NCBI GenBank assembly: GCA_025925615.1
Contig: JAICLN010000095.1
Span: 1 to 11,415 of the forward strand
Direction of reading: 5' to 3'
DNA: 11,415 nt
Origin: Actinomycetospora sp.
Lineage (GTDB): Bacteria > Actinomycetota > Actinomycetes > Mycobacteriales > Pseudonocardiaceae
The notes beneath the pieces are model-generated. The model was given only the letters and a program-made list of their open reading frames with translations. It ran no database searches and was not told the DNA's origin. Position numbers and translations under genes: made by a program. Positions 1-5,449 of the stretch are shown here, in pieces (the stretch's first letter is position 1; each line of letters opens with the position of its first letter).

Positions 1-86
1 CGGTCGACCCGGCCGAGGCCCAGGTGCTGCTGGACCAGATCGCCGAGATCGACAAGATCTTCTGGGAGACCAAGCAGGCCTCCTGA
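1..86 (+). CDS. C-terminal end of an unidentified protein (partial)
   Basis: An open frame enters from the left edge and stops at TGA 84-86. Only 27 residues are visible. They form a charged, probably helical tail (for example the stretch LLDQIAEIDKIFW) ending in KQAS. The stop overlaps the ATG of the histidine phosphatase by one base (TGATG at 84-88), so the two genes are very likely translationally coupled in one operon. The fragment is too short for me to name the family. Its reality rests on the clean frame up to the coupled start. Confidence 0.55.
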   Translation, partial: VDPAEAQVLLDQIAEIDKIFWETKQAS

Positions 87-760
87 TGAGCGCCGATTCG
101 AAGGCCGGTCCCGCCGCGGGGCCGGCCTTCGTTCTCCCCGAGGCCGTCCCGGACGGCGCGCAGCTGTGGCTCGTGCGCCACGGGCAGACCGAGTGGAGCA
201 AGAGCGGGCAGCACACCGGGCGTACCGACGTCGCGCTCACGGCACGCGGCGAGGACGAAGCACGCGCCCTCGCTCCTGTGCTGGCGAACGTCCGGCCGGC
301 GCTGGTGCTGACCAGCCCGCGCCGGCGTGCGCTGCGTACGGCCGAACTCGCGGGCCTGCGTGTCGACGAGCGCACCGAGGACCTCGCCGAGTGGGACTAC
401 GGCGACTACGAGGGCCGCACGACGCCCGACATCCGCACCGAGGACCCGGGCTGGACGGTCTGGACGCACCCGGTGCCGGACGGCGAGACCGGGGAGCAGA
501 TCGCGGAGCGGATCGACGCGGTCATCTCCGACGCCGACCGCCTGCTCGACCGGCACGACGTCGTGCTCGTCGGCCACGGGCACGCGAGCCGGGTACTCAT
601 CGCCCGCTACCTGTCGCTGCTGCCGAGCGCGGGCGTCGGGTTCGCCTTCGACCCGGCGTCGGTGACCGTGCTCGGCCACGAACGCGGCGCGCACCGCATC
701 GACCTGCTCAACGCGCCCGGCGGGCTCGCCGAGGCCCCGCCGCCCCCCGCCGATCGGTAA
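86..760 (+). CDS. Histidine phosphatase family protein (phosphoglycerate mutase-like, Gpm2/acid phosphatase type)
   Basis: The 224-residue protein carries the branch-1 histidine phosphatase signature: RHG at 31-33 (H32 would be phosphorylated) in LVRHGQTEW. It also has the SP-x2-R element (S77, P78, R81), an acidic catalytic candidate E102 in EWDYGDYEG, and the second catalytic histidine H164 in VGHG. Proteins of this type hydrolyse phosphate monoesters in the cytoplasm. The M. tuberculosis protein at the same map position, Rv3214 (gpm2), is reported to act as an acid phosphatase rather than a glycolytic mutase, so I do not call this gpmA. The first ~25 residues precede the core strand and are low in complexity, and the tail is proline-rich (PPPPAD). 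The ATG at 86 is chosen because it overlaps the upstream stop. Substrate unknown. Confidence 0.9.
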   Translation: MSADSKAGPAAGPAFVLPEAVPDGAQLWLVRHGQTEWSKSGQHTGRTDVALTARGEDEARALAPVLANVRPALVLTSPRRRALRTAELAGLRVDERTEDLAEWDYGDYEGRTTPDIRTEDPGWTVWTHPVPDGETGEQIAERIDAVISDADRLLDRHDVVLVGHGHASRVLIARYLSLLPSAGVGFAFDPASVTVLGHERGAHRIDLLNAPGGLAEAPPPPADR

Positions 761-768
761 GCCTCCTC

Positions 769-1146
769 CTACTGCTCCGCCCAGTCGCGGCCGGCCCGCG
801 TGAGGATCCCGGCCAGCACGGCCGCGCAGAGCACCGCGAGCGGCACGCCCCACTCCGGGCGCCCGCTGGTGACGGCTGCGTAGAAGGCCACGCCCAGGCC
901 GAGCAGTTGGGTCACGACGACGGGGCCGCGCGCGCCCCGGGTGCCGCGGGCCAGCGCGATTCCGGCCGCGGCGACGCCCGCCCCCAGGAGCACGACGAAG
1001 GCCCAGACCTGCGGGGTGCCCTCTCCGACCAGCAGCACGATGCCGGCGACGAACAGCGCCGCGCCCTCCAGCGCCGTCGCGAGCGAGGCCACCACCAGGG
1101 AGCGCGGTGGCGCCGCGGTCCCCTCGGCGGGTGGCGTGCTGGACAC
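769..1146 (-). CDS. Small four-helix integral membrane protein
   Basis: The 125-residue protein has a short polar N-terminus (residues 1-15) and four hydrophobic segments at about 17-40, 46-65, 75-93 and 99-117. It ends in a polar tail (RDWAEQ). No signal peptide, catalytic motif or known domain is recognisable, so function is unknown. A small membrane protein (Rv3217c) occupies the same place next to the lipid kinase in M. tuberculosis, which suggests a conserved gene. The GTG start at 1146 lies exactly 7 nt after a TACCCT box with no Shine-Dalgarno, so it is probably leaderless. It converges on the histidine phosphatase with only 8 bp between the stops. A functional link to the divergent lipid kinase is possible but only inferred. 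Confidence 0.75.
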   Translation of the reverse strand: MSSTPPAEGTAAPPRSLVVASLATALEGAALFVAGIVLLVGEGTPQVWAFVVLLGAGVAAAGIALARGTRGARGPVVVTQLLGLGVAFYAAVTSGRPEWGVPLAVLCAAVLAGILTRAGRDWAEQ

Positions 1147-1153
1147 GACCCCC

Positions 1154-1159
1154 AGGGTA
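1154..1159 (-). promoter_or_regulatory. -10 box (TACCCT) of a leaderless promoter for the membrane protein
   Basis: On the minus strand TACCCT (TANNNT consensus) is followed by 7 nt and then the GTG start at 1146. This is the standard actinobacterial leaderless arrangement. I see no clear -35 box and no ribosome binding site. Confidence 0.6.
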
Positions 1160-1219
1160 GGCGGCGCCGCGTGAGCGATCCGTGCACCACGCCCGGCCCA
1201 ACCCCGGAGGGCACGGCGC

Positions 1220-1225
1220 TACGGT
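1220..1225 (+). promoter_or_regulatory. -10 box (TACGGT) of a leaderless promoter for the lipid kinase
   Basis: TACGGT is followed by exactly 7 nt and the GTG at 1233, again TANNNT-N7-start. The box decides the start: the in-frame GTG at 1224 would overlap it, so 1233 is favoured. It faces the divergent membrane-protein -10 box in an 86-bp intergenic region. Confidence 0.6.
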
Positions 1226-1232
1226 GAGTACC

Positions 1233-2153
1233 GTGCGCGCCCTGCTCGTGGCCAATCCCTCGGCCACCACCACCACGGCAGCAGGCCGCGACGTCATCGC
1301 CCACGCCCTCGCCAGTGAGGTGAAGCTCGAGGTGGTGGCGACCCGCTACCGGGGCCACGCCGCCGAGCTCGCCGCGCGCGCGACCACCGAGGGCGTGGAC
1401 CTCGTCGTCGTCCTCGGGGGCGACGGTACCGTCAACGAGGCCCTCAACGGCCTGCTCGTCGACGGCCCCGGCGACCGGGTCCCCGCGCTGGGCGTGGTGC
1501 CCGGCGGGTCGGCGAACGTCTTCGCCCGCGCCCTGGGCGCCCCGCGCGACCCGCTGGAGGCCACGCACCAGCTCCTCGAGGCCCTCGCGGCCGGACGCAG
1601 CCGTACGGTCGGCCTCGGGCGGGCCGACGAGCGGTGGTTCAGCTTCAACGCGGGCCTCGGCTGGGACGCCGACGTCATCGCGGCCATGGAGCACGCCCGC
1701 GACCGCGGGCGCGAGGCGACGCCGACGCGCTACGTGGCCACCTCGATCCGGCGCTGGACGACGGCCCGGGCGAAGCCGCCGTCGCTGCGGGTCGAGATCC
1801 CGGGCCGGGAGCCGGTCGAGGACGTCAAGCTCGCGCTGGTCTCCAACACCGACCCCTGGACCTACCTCGGCGGGCGGGCGGTGCGCACGAACCCGGGCTG
1901 CTCGTTCGAGGGCGGGCTGGGGCTGTTCGGCCTGCGCAGGCTGGGCCTGCCGACCATCGCGCGCATCGTGGGGCAGATCCTCTCCGAGGACGGCTTCTCG
2001 GAGCTGGGCTGCGTCCTGCGTGACGACGACGTCCCGGCCCTGCGCGTGACGTCGGACGAGCCGGTGAACCTGCAGGTCGACGGCGACCACCTCGGCCGGC
2101 GCAGCGACGTGGAGTTCCTCGCGGTACCGCACGCGCTCCGGGTCGTCGTCTAG
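1233..2153 (+). CDS. Diacylglycerol kinase family lipid kinase (DagK/YegS-like, Rv3218-type)
   Basis: The 306-residue protein begins with the nucleotide-binding strand RALLVANP. It carries the family signature GGDGTVNE at about 62-69 and the second glycine-rich element PGGSANVFAR at about 90-99. GLGWDADVI (about 141-149) and a late VDGD (about 282-285) lie in the C-terminal lipid-binding half. Length fits soluble bacterial DAGK-catalytic-domain proteins of about 300 residues. The family phosphorylates diacylglycerol or related lipids using ATP at the inner membrane face; the true lipid here cannot be told from sequence. In-frame starts further upstream (1182, 1224) are possible. I prefer 1233 because a TACGGT box lies 7 nt before it and the protein then opens right at the first core strand. 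The neighbour downstream is whiB1, after a long gap. Confidence 0.88.
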   Translation: MRALLVANPSATTTTAAGRDVIAHALASEVKLEVVATRYRGHAAELAARATTEGVDLVVVLGGDGTVNEALNGLLVDGPGDRVPALGVVPGGSANVFARALGAPRDPLEATHQLLEALAAGRSRTVGLGRADERWFSFNAGLGWDADVIAAMEHARDRGREATPTRYVATSIRRWTTARAKPPSLRVEIPGREPVEDVKLALVSNTDPWTYLGGRAVRTNPGCSFEGGLGLFGLRRLGLPTIARIVGQILSEDGFSELGCVLRDDDVPALRVTSDEPVNLQVDGDHLGRRSDVEFLAVPHALRVVV

Positions 2154-2158
2154 CCGAC

Positions 2159-2172
2159 GTGACGGCGGTCAC
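2159..2172. promoter_or_regulatory. CRP/FNR-family binding-site candidate (GTGA-N6-TCAC)
   Basis: Both half sites match the core of the TGTGA-N6-TCACA consensus used by CRP-type regulators (Rv3676, GlxR). The outermost positions differ (C and T in place of T and A). It starts 6 bp after the lipid kinase stop and about 600 bp before whiB1. In M. tuberculosis whiB1 is a known CRP target, though with weaker sites much closer to its promoter, so the assignment to whiB1 is inference. Confidence 0.35.
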
Positions 2173-2277
2173 TCGAAGGCGGTGAGCGGCCCGCCGGGCG
2201 CCCGTCCCGGGCCGACGAACGGGCCCTTGATCCGGCATCCGGGGGGCCCGACGGGCCACTTCACGGGCACCGAGCAG

Positions 2278-2307
2278 GGTCGCAACGATGATAGCGACCG
2301 TTCATCG
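2278..2307. repeat. Two overlapping inverted repeats upstream of whiB1
   Basis: GGTCGC-N10-GCGACC (2278-2299) and CGATGA-N10-TCATCG (2286-2307) are both perfect 6-bp repeats with the same 10-nt spacer. The loop of the first contains the left arm of the second, so the two RNA hairpins exclude each other. As DNA they could be two operators offset by 8 bp. Confidence 0.45.
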
Positions 2308-2515
2308 CGGTCCGACGGCAGGGTCGACGCCTCGTCGTGCGACGTTTTCCGCTCGTCGCAGTGACGGCACGGCCACGGTCCGCCGATATCCACTCACCGA
2401 CCGACCATGCCCGTCGAGCCGCTTGGGACTCGATCCAGACGCGATCCTCCTGCAGATTCTTGGTCATCCCCCGCGAGAGCCGGGCAGGAATGCACCACGC
2501 AGAACTGCACGGCCG

Positions 2516-2544
2516 GGTCCCCGGGACCGGAGAGATTCTCTCCG
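2516..2544. repeat. Adjoining palindromes in the whiB1 upstream region
   Basis: GGTCCC-C-GGGACC (2516-2528) is joined at C2528 to the 17-nt palindrome CGGAGAGA-T-TCTCTCCG (2528-2544). Each has perfect arms (6 and 8 bp) around a single central base. The tiny centres argue for a dimeric protein site rather than an RNA hairpin. The position is about 225-250 bp before whiB1. Confidence 0.45.
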
Positions 2545-2768
2545 CGGACCGAGGGCAGGAGGGGCGGACACGCCGGGAGGCCGGCCGACGGCAGAGTTGC
2601 CGCAGGTCGGGTGATCGACGGGGCCGACCCCCCGAGAACGACAGCGCACGACAGAGACAGCACGAGGGCACCCGGAGGCCCGGGCGATTCCCGCCCCGAA
2701 GGAATCGTCGACGACCACCGCAACTAGGCGCGCTCCCCGAGGCGCACCCAGCGAGGAGATCTCCCACG

Positions 2769-3017
2769 ATGGACTGGCGGAACGACGCTGCTTGCCGCGA
2801 CGAGGACCCGGAACTGTTCTTCCCGATCGGGACGAGCGGCCCCGCCCTCACGCAGATCACCCAGGCGAAGGCCGTGTGCCGCCGCTGCCCCGCGATGTCG
2901 GAGTGCCTGAGCTGGGCGCTCGAGTCCGGCCAGGACGCCGGCGTCTGGGGCGGCGCGAGCGAGGACGAGCGCCGCGCCATGAAGCGTTACGGCGTGCGGG
3001 TCGACGCGCAGGCCTGA
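2769..3017 (+). CDS. whiB1: WhiB1, Fe-S cluster transcription factor
   Basis: The 82-residue protein begins MDWR and has the four cluster cysteines C9, C37, C40 and C46 (C-x27-C-x2-C-x5-C), followed by the GVWGG turn at 58-62. The sequence around DEDPELFFP and TGPALxQI-type residues is that of the WhiB1/WblE subgroup. WhiB1 carries a [4Fe-4S] cluster that reacts readily with nitric oxide, binds the primary sigma factor region 4, and is essential in mycobacteria. The start is fixed by GAGGAG at 2753-2758, 10 nt upstream. The odd part is the C-terminus: after K72-R73 it reads YGVRVDAQA, whereas mycobacterial and Streptomyces proteins have a longer run of Lys/Arg that contributes to DNA binding. 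Neighbours are a lipid kinase upstream and convergent pdtaS downstream. Confidence 0.97.
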   Translation: MDWRNDAACRDEDPELFFPIGTSGPALTQITQAKAVCRRCPAMSECLSWALESGQDAGVWGGASEDERRAMKRYGVRVDAQA

Positions 3018-3040
3018 GCCTGCCGCACCGCGCCCCCGAC

Positions 3041-3069
3041 GGCGGACGCTCGCTCCCCCCGCGTCCGCC
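3041..3069. terminator. First hairpin downstream of whiB1
   Basis: GGCGGACGC (3041-3049) and GCGTCCGCC (3061-3069) form a perfect 9-bp stem with an 11-nt loop, 23 bp after the whiB1 stop. There is no U tract, which is usual for actinobacterial terminators. Confidence 0.55.
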
Positions 3070-3090
3070 CCGGGCTGTGACGTACTGGGT

Positions 3091-3133
3091 GAAGGGCCCC
3101 TCCGGTCGAACGACTCGACCGGAGGGGCCCTTC
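3091..3133. terminator. Strong bidirectional terminator between whiB1 and pdtaS
   Basis: Perfect 19-bp arms at 3091-3109 and 3115-3133 surround a 5-nt loop (ACGAC). A G-T and a G-C pair can extend the base. It lies between two convergent genes, 73 bp after the whiB1 stop and 29 bp from the pdtaS stop, so it can end transcripts from both sides. No U tract follows. Confidence 0.85.
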
Positions 3134-3162
3134 GCTCGTTCCGGGGGTGGTCGGCCGGGGTC

Positions 3163-4662
3163 TCAGCGGTGCGGCAGCGGGATCGTCAGCTCCGCGCGGG
3201 TGCCGCCCTCGGGCCCGGGCCGCAGGCCGAGCGAGCCGCCGAGCTCGGAGTCCACGAGCGTGCGGACGATCTGCAGGCCGAGTCCGGGGGCCCGCTCCAG
3301 CGAGAAGGTCTCCGGCAGCCCGCGCCCGTCGTCGAGGATCTCGATGAGCAGCCGGCTCGCGGTGCGGGTCGCGACGATGCGCACGGTGCCGGTCGCACCC
3401 TCGCCGAAGCCGTGCTCCAGGGCGTTCGACACGAGCTCGGTGACCACCATGACCAGCGGTGTGGCCATGACCGCCGGGAGCACGCCCGCGCGGCCCTCGC
3501 GGCGCATCTCGACCCCCGCCCCGGGGCGCGCGACGTCGTTGAGCATCGGCACGACCCCGGCCAGCACGTCGTCGATGTCGACCCGCTCGTCGACCGAGGC
3601 CGCCAGCGCCTCGTGCACCAGCGCGATGGACGCGACCCGGCGCATCGACTCGGTGAGGGCCGAGCGGGCCTCGTCGTGCCGCGTGCGGCGGGCCTGCAGG
3701 CGCAGCAGCGCGGCAACCGTCTGCAGGTTGTTCTTCACGCGGTGGTGGATCTCGCGGATCGTCGCGTCCTTGCTCATCAGCGCGCGGTCCCGACGCCGGA
3801 CCTCGGTCACGTCGCGCACGAGCACCAGCGCCCCGCTGGGCACCCCGCGCGGGCGCAGCGGCAGGGCCCGGACGACGGCGGTGGCCCCGCGGCCCTCCAC
3901 CTCCACCCGCGGGGCGGGCGTCCCGGCGAGCACCTCGCGCAGCATCGTCACCGCCTCGGCGGCCTCGAACGGGTCGGCCGAGACCTTCCGGACGACGACG
4001 GGCAGGTCGGCGCCCACCAGCTCGTCGCTCCAGCCGAGCCGGTGGAAGGCCGACGCCGCGTTGGGACTGGCGTAGAGCACCGTGCCCGCCGCGCTGACCC
4101 GGACCAGCCCGTCGCCCACCCGGGGCATGGACCGGCCCTCGTCGGCGCTCTCGGCGGTCGGGAAGGTGCCGTCGGCGATCATCTGGCACAGGTCGCCCGC
4201 GACGGCGAGGTAGGAGATCTCGAGGGTGGACGGGACCCGGGGCGCGGCCAGGTTGGTGTCGCGCCCGAGCACCGCGATCATGCGGCCGTCGTACCCGACG
4301 GGGACCACCTCGCGGCGGACGGAGCGGCCGCGGTGCCAGCGGGGCTGCTCCTCGCGGCGCATGGTGGCGTCGCCGAGCGCCCGGCGCAGCTGCGGGTGCT
4401 GAGCAACCGTGGCGGTCCCGCCGACCATGTCGTCGGGGTGGGCCGTGGGCGCCGTCGTCGGCCGGCTGTGGGCCACGCACAGGAAGCTCTGCGGGGCGGG
4501 CCACGCGCCGTCCTCGGGCACCGTCACGGGCACCCACAGCAGGAAGTCGGCGAAGGAGAGGTCGGAGAGCAGCTGCCACTCGGAGGCGAGGCGCTGCAGG
4601 TGCGCGACCTCGTCGCCGGAGAGCCGGGTGTGCGTCGCGAGCAGGAAGCTCAGCGTCGACAT
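3163..4662 (-). CDS. pdtaS: Sensor histidine kinase PdtaS (GAF-PAS-HisKA_2-HATPase)
   Basis: The 499-residue protein has no membrane segment or signal peptide, so it is cytosolic. Order: an N-terminal GAF-like domain (about 1-165), PAS (about 180-285), a HisKA_2 dimerisation helix with EIHHRVKNNLQ at 304-314 (H307 the likely phosphoacceptor), and an HATPase domain with N-box ELVSNALEH (N413), DDGRGLP (444-450) and GLGLQIV (460-466). Length and layout match M. tuberculosis PdtaS (Rv3220c). That kinase phosphorylates the ANTAR-type antiterminator PdtaR, encoded elsewhere; it is constitutively active and is inhibited by NO and copper-type signals, and c-di-GMP binding has been reported. There is no partner regulator in the window. 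It follows the biotin-carrier gene by 12 bp with no good ribosome binding site, implying coupling. It sits beside whiB1, another NO-responsive regulator. Confidence 0.95.
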   Translation of the reverse strand: MSTLSFLLATHTRLSGDEVAHLQRLASEWQLLSDLSFADFLLWVPVTVPEDGAWPAPQSFLCVAHSRPTTAPTAHPDDMVGGTATVAQHPQLRRALGDATMRREEQPRWHRGRSVRREVVPVGYDGRMIAVLGRDTNLAAPRVPSTLEISYLAVAGDLCQMIADGTFPTAESADEGRSMPRVGDGLVRVSAAGTVLYASPNAASAFHRLGWSDELVGADLPVVVRKVSADPFEAAEAVTMLREVLAGTPAPRVEVEGRGATAVVRALPLRPRGVPSGALVLVRDVTEVRRRDRALMSKDATIREIHHRVKNNLQTVAALLRLQARRTRHDEARSALTESMRRVASIALVHEALAASVDERVDIDDVLAGVVPMLNDVARPGAGVEMRREGRAGVLPAVMATPLVMVVTELVSNALEHGFGEGATGTVRIVATRTASRLLIEILDDGRGLPETFSLERAPGLGLQIVRTLVDSELGGSLGLRPGPEGGTRAELTIPLPHR

Positions 4663-4674
4663 GGGTGCCGGGGC

Positions 4675-4917
4675 CTACTCGCCCTCGGAGGCCCGCTCGA
4701 GGACCGCGATGAGGTCGCCGCCCTGCACGACGTCGCCCTCCTTCACCGCGACGGAGACGACCGTGCCGCCGCCCTCGGCCAGCACCGGGATCTCCATCTT
4801 CATCGACTCCAGGAGCACGACGGTGTCGCCCTCGGCCACCCGCGTGCCCTCGCGCGCGACGACCTCGAGGACGTTCGCGACCATCTCCGCGCGGATCTCG
4901 TCAGCCACGACGGTCAT
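4675..4917 (-). CDS. Single-domain biotin carrier protein (TB7.3 / Rv3221c-like)
   Basis: The 80-residue protein is a stand-alone biotinyl/lipoyl attachment domain with the biotin motif ESMKME, K40 being the expected modified lysine. It shows the usual two-fold pattern of beta hairpins (VLEVVAREGTRVAEGD versus VVSVAVKEGDVVQGGD). TB7.3 of M. tuberculosis is a biotinylated protein of about 71 residues at the same locus; its carboxylase partner is not established, and no carboxylase gene is present here. The frame extends upstream to 4965, but that start would overlap the bL37 ATG and adds non-homologous residues, so I use the ATG at 4917. A GTG at 4908 gives MADEIRAEMV, closer to TB7.3, and is a real alternative. 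It is probably cotranscribed with pdtaS. Confidence 0.9.
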   Translation of the reverse strand: MTVVADEIRAEMVANVLEVVAREGTRVAEGDTVVLLESMKMEIPVLAEGGGTVVSVAVKEGDVVQGGDLIAVLERASEGE

Positions 4918-4963
4918 CAAACCATCGACCGGACCGGAAACCCCCTCGTGGGAGAATGGCGTC

Positions 4964-5038
4964 ATGTCGAAGCGTGCACGTCAGAAGCGGGACCGCAAGA
5001 AGAAGAGCGCGAACCACGGCAAGCGCCCCAACGCCTGA
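4964..5038 (+). CDS. Ribosomal protein bL37 (24 residues)
   Basis: ATG 4964 to TGA 5038 encodes 24 residues, beginning MSKRARQKRDRKKKS and ending ANHGKRPNA. Nearly half are Lys or Arg. The sequence closely matches, from memory, bL37, the 24-residue protein first seen in the large subunit of the Mycobacterium smegmatis ribosome structure, and that gene also lies near the biotin-carrier gene. It would bind rRNA in the 50S subunit. GGGAG at 4950-4954 could act as ribosome binding site; alternatively GAGAAT (4952-4957) resembles a -10 box giving a nearly leaderless message. A hairpin follows 23 bp downstream. It is divergent from the biotin carrier with 46 bp between starts. Its size makes it easy to miss in automated annotation. 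Confidence 0.85.
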   Translation: MSKRARQKRDRKKKSANHGKRPNA

Positions 5039-5056
5039 GGTGGCCTGCCCCGAACG

Positions 5057-5095
5057 CACGTGAGGCCCGGAGACGTCGTCTCCGGGCCTCTCGTG
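5057..5095. terminator. Bidirectional terminator between bL37 and rsrA
   Basis: Perfect 13-bp arms at 5062-5074 and 5078-5090 (GAGGCCCGGAGAC and its complement) have a 3-nt loop. Beyond one T/T mismatch, CACG (5057-5060) pairs with CGTG (5092-5095). It lies between convergent genes and is followed by a T/G-rich run on the + strand (TGTGTGT at 5094-5100). Confidence 0.85.
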
Positions 5096-5107
5096 TGTGT
5101 CGGTCGG

Positions 5108-5449
5108 CTAGCGCCGCCGCCGGGTCTCGACCCGGGTCTGGTTCACCTCGACGACGGTGCCCGACGCCGTCCGCTCGACGGTCACCTGCGCCTGCTCCAG
5201 CACCGTCGCGCGGATCCGGTCGCGGAGCTTCTGGTGCAGCTCGTCGGGCGCCCGGTCCCCGCCGCACGTGCGCGCCAGGAGCGTCTTGACCTTCTCCTCG
5301 AGTCCGTACCGCGCGAGGCACGGCCCGCACTCCTGCAGGTGGCGCCGCAGCTGCGCGTCGCGCTCCTCGCTGCACTCGTGGTCGAGCAGCAGCCAGACCT
5401 CGGCGAGGACCTCGTCGCAATCGGTCTCGTGGGGTTCTCCGCAGCTCAC
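5108..5449 (-). CDS. rsrA: RsrA-type zinc anti-sigma factor (ZAS family)
   Basis: The 113-residue protein opens with [11 protein letters not shown], as in Streptomyces coelicolor RsrA, and has the ZAS signature H37-x3-C41-x2-C44. With C11 these are the expected zinc ligands; further cysteines are C3, C26 and C62. Known role: reduced, zinc-bound RsrA holds SigR inactive, and disulfide formation (C11 with C44 in Streptomyces) releases zinc and SigR. The body ([23 protein letters not shown]) resembles mycobacterial RshA, while the tail from about residue 85 is a Val/Thr-rich segment ending in four arginines that I do not recognise. The GTG start at 5449 overlaps the sigR stop by four bases (GTGA), so synthesis is probably coupled. 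Confidence 0.95.
   Translation of the reverse strand: MSCGEPHETDCDEVLAEVWLLLDHECSEERDAQLRRHLQECGPCLARYGLEEKVKTLLARTCGGDRAPDELHQKLRDRIRATVLEQAQVTVERTASGTVVEVNQTRVETRRRR

Larger units (their letters stand above)
2154..2768. other. 615-bp non-coding region upstream of whiB1, rich in inverted repeats
   Basis: No reading frame here looks coding on either strand: the predicted peptides are low-complexity, Arg/Pro/Ser-rich, and lack domains. The stretch is less uniformly GC-rich than its flanks. It holds a CRP-like palindrome (2159-2172), two overlapping 6-bp inverted repeats (2278-2307), and adjoining palindromes (2516-2528 and 2528-2544). A GGGCCC-based imperfect hairpin around 2220-2250 may end the lipid kinase transcript. 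I could not place the whiB1 promoter with confidence. The region may be a long 5' leader, a multi-operator promoter, or hold a small RNA. Confidence 0.6.

Noticed and set aside
2360..2380. Second CRP-like site (AGTGA followed by CCAC) before whiB1
   Set aside because: The half sites are 8 nt apart rather than 6 and the right half is poor.
2486..2511. SigR-type -35 (AGGAAT) upstream of whiB1
   Set aside because: No GTT occurs 18 or 19 nt downstream.
2394..2723. 109-codon minus-strand and 108-codon plus-strand frames in the whiB1 upstream region
   Set aside because: No domain, no ribosome binding site worth noting and low-complexity composition; treated as non-coding.
2987..4579. 530-codon minus-strand frame, 706-codon plus-strand frame and 427-codon plus-strand frame over the pdtaS region
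   Set aside because: Their translations are Arg/Ala/Pro-rich with no domains, as expected from the other frames of GC-rich coding DNA; pdtaS explains the region with four recognisable domains.
4918..4965. Longer biotin-carrier start at 4965
   Set aside because: It would overlap the bL37 start codon and adds residues absent from TB7.3-type proteins; starts at 4917 or 4908 fit better.
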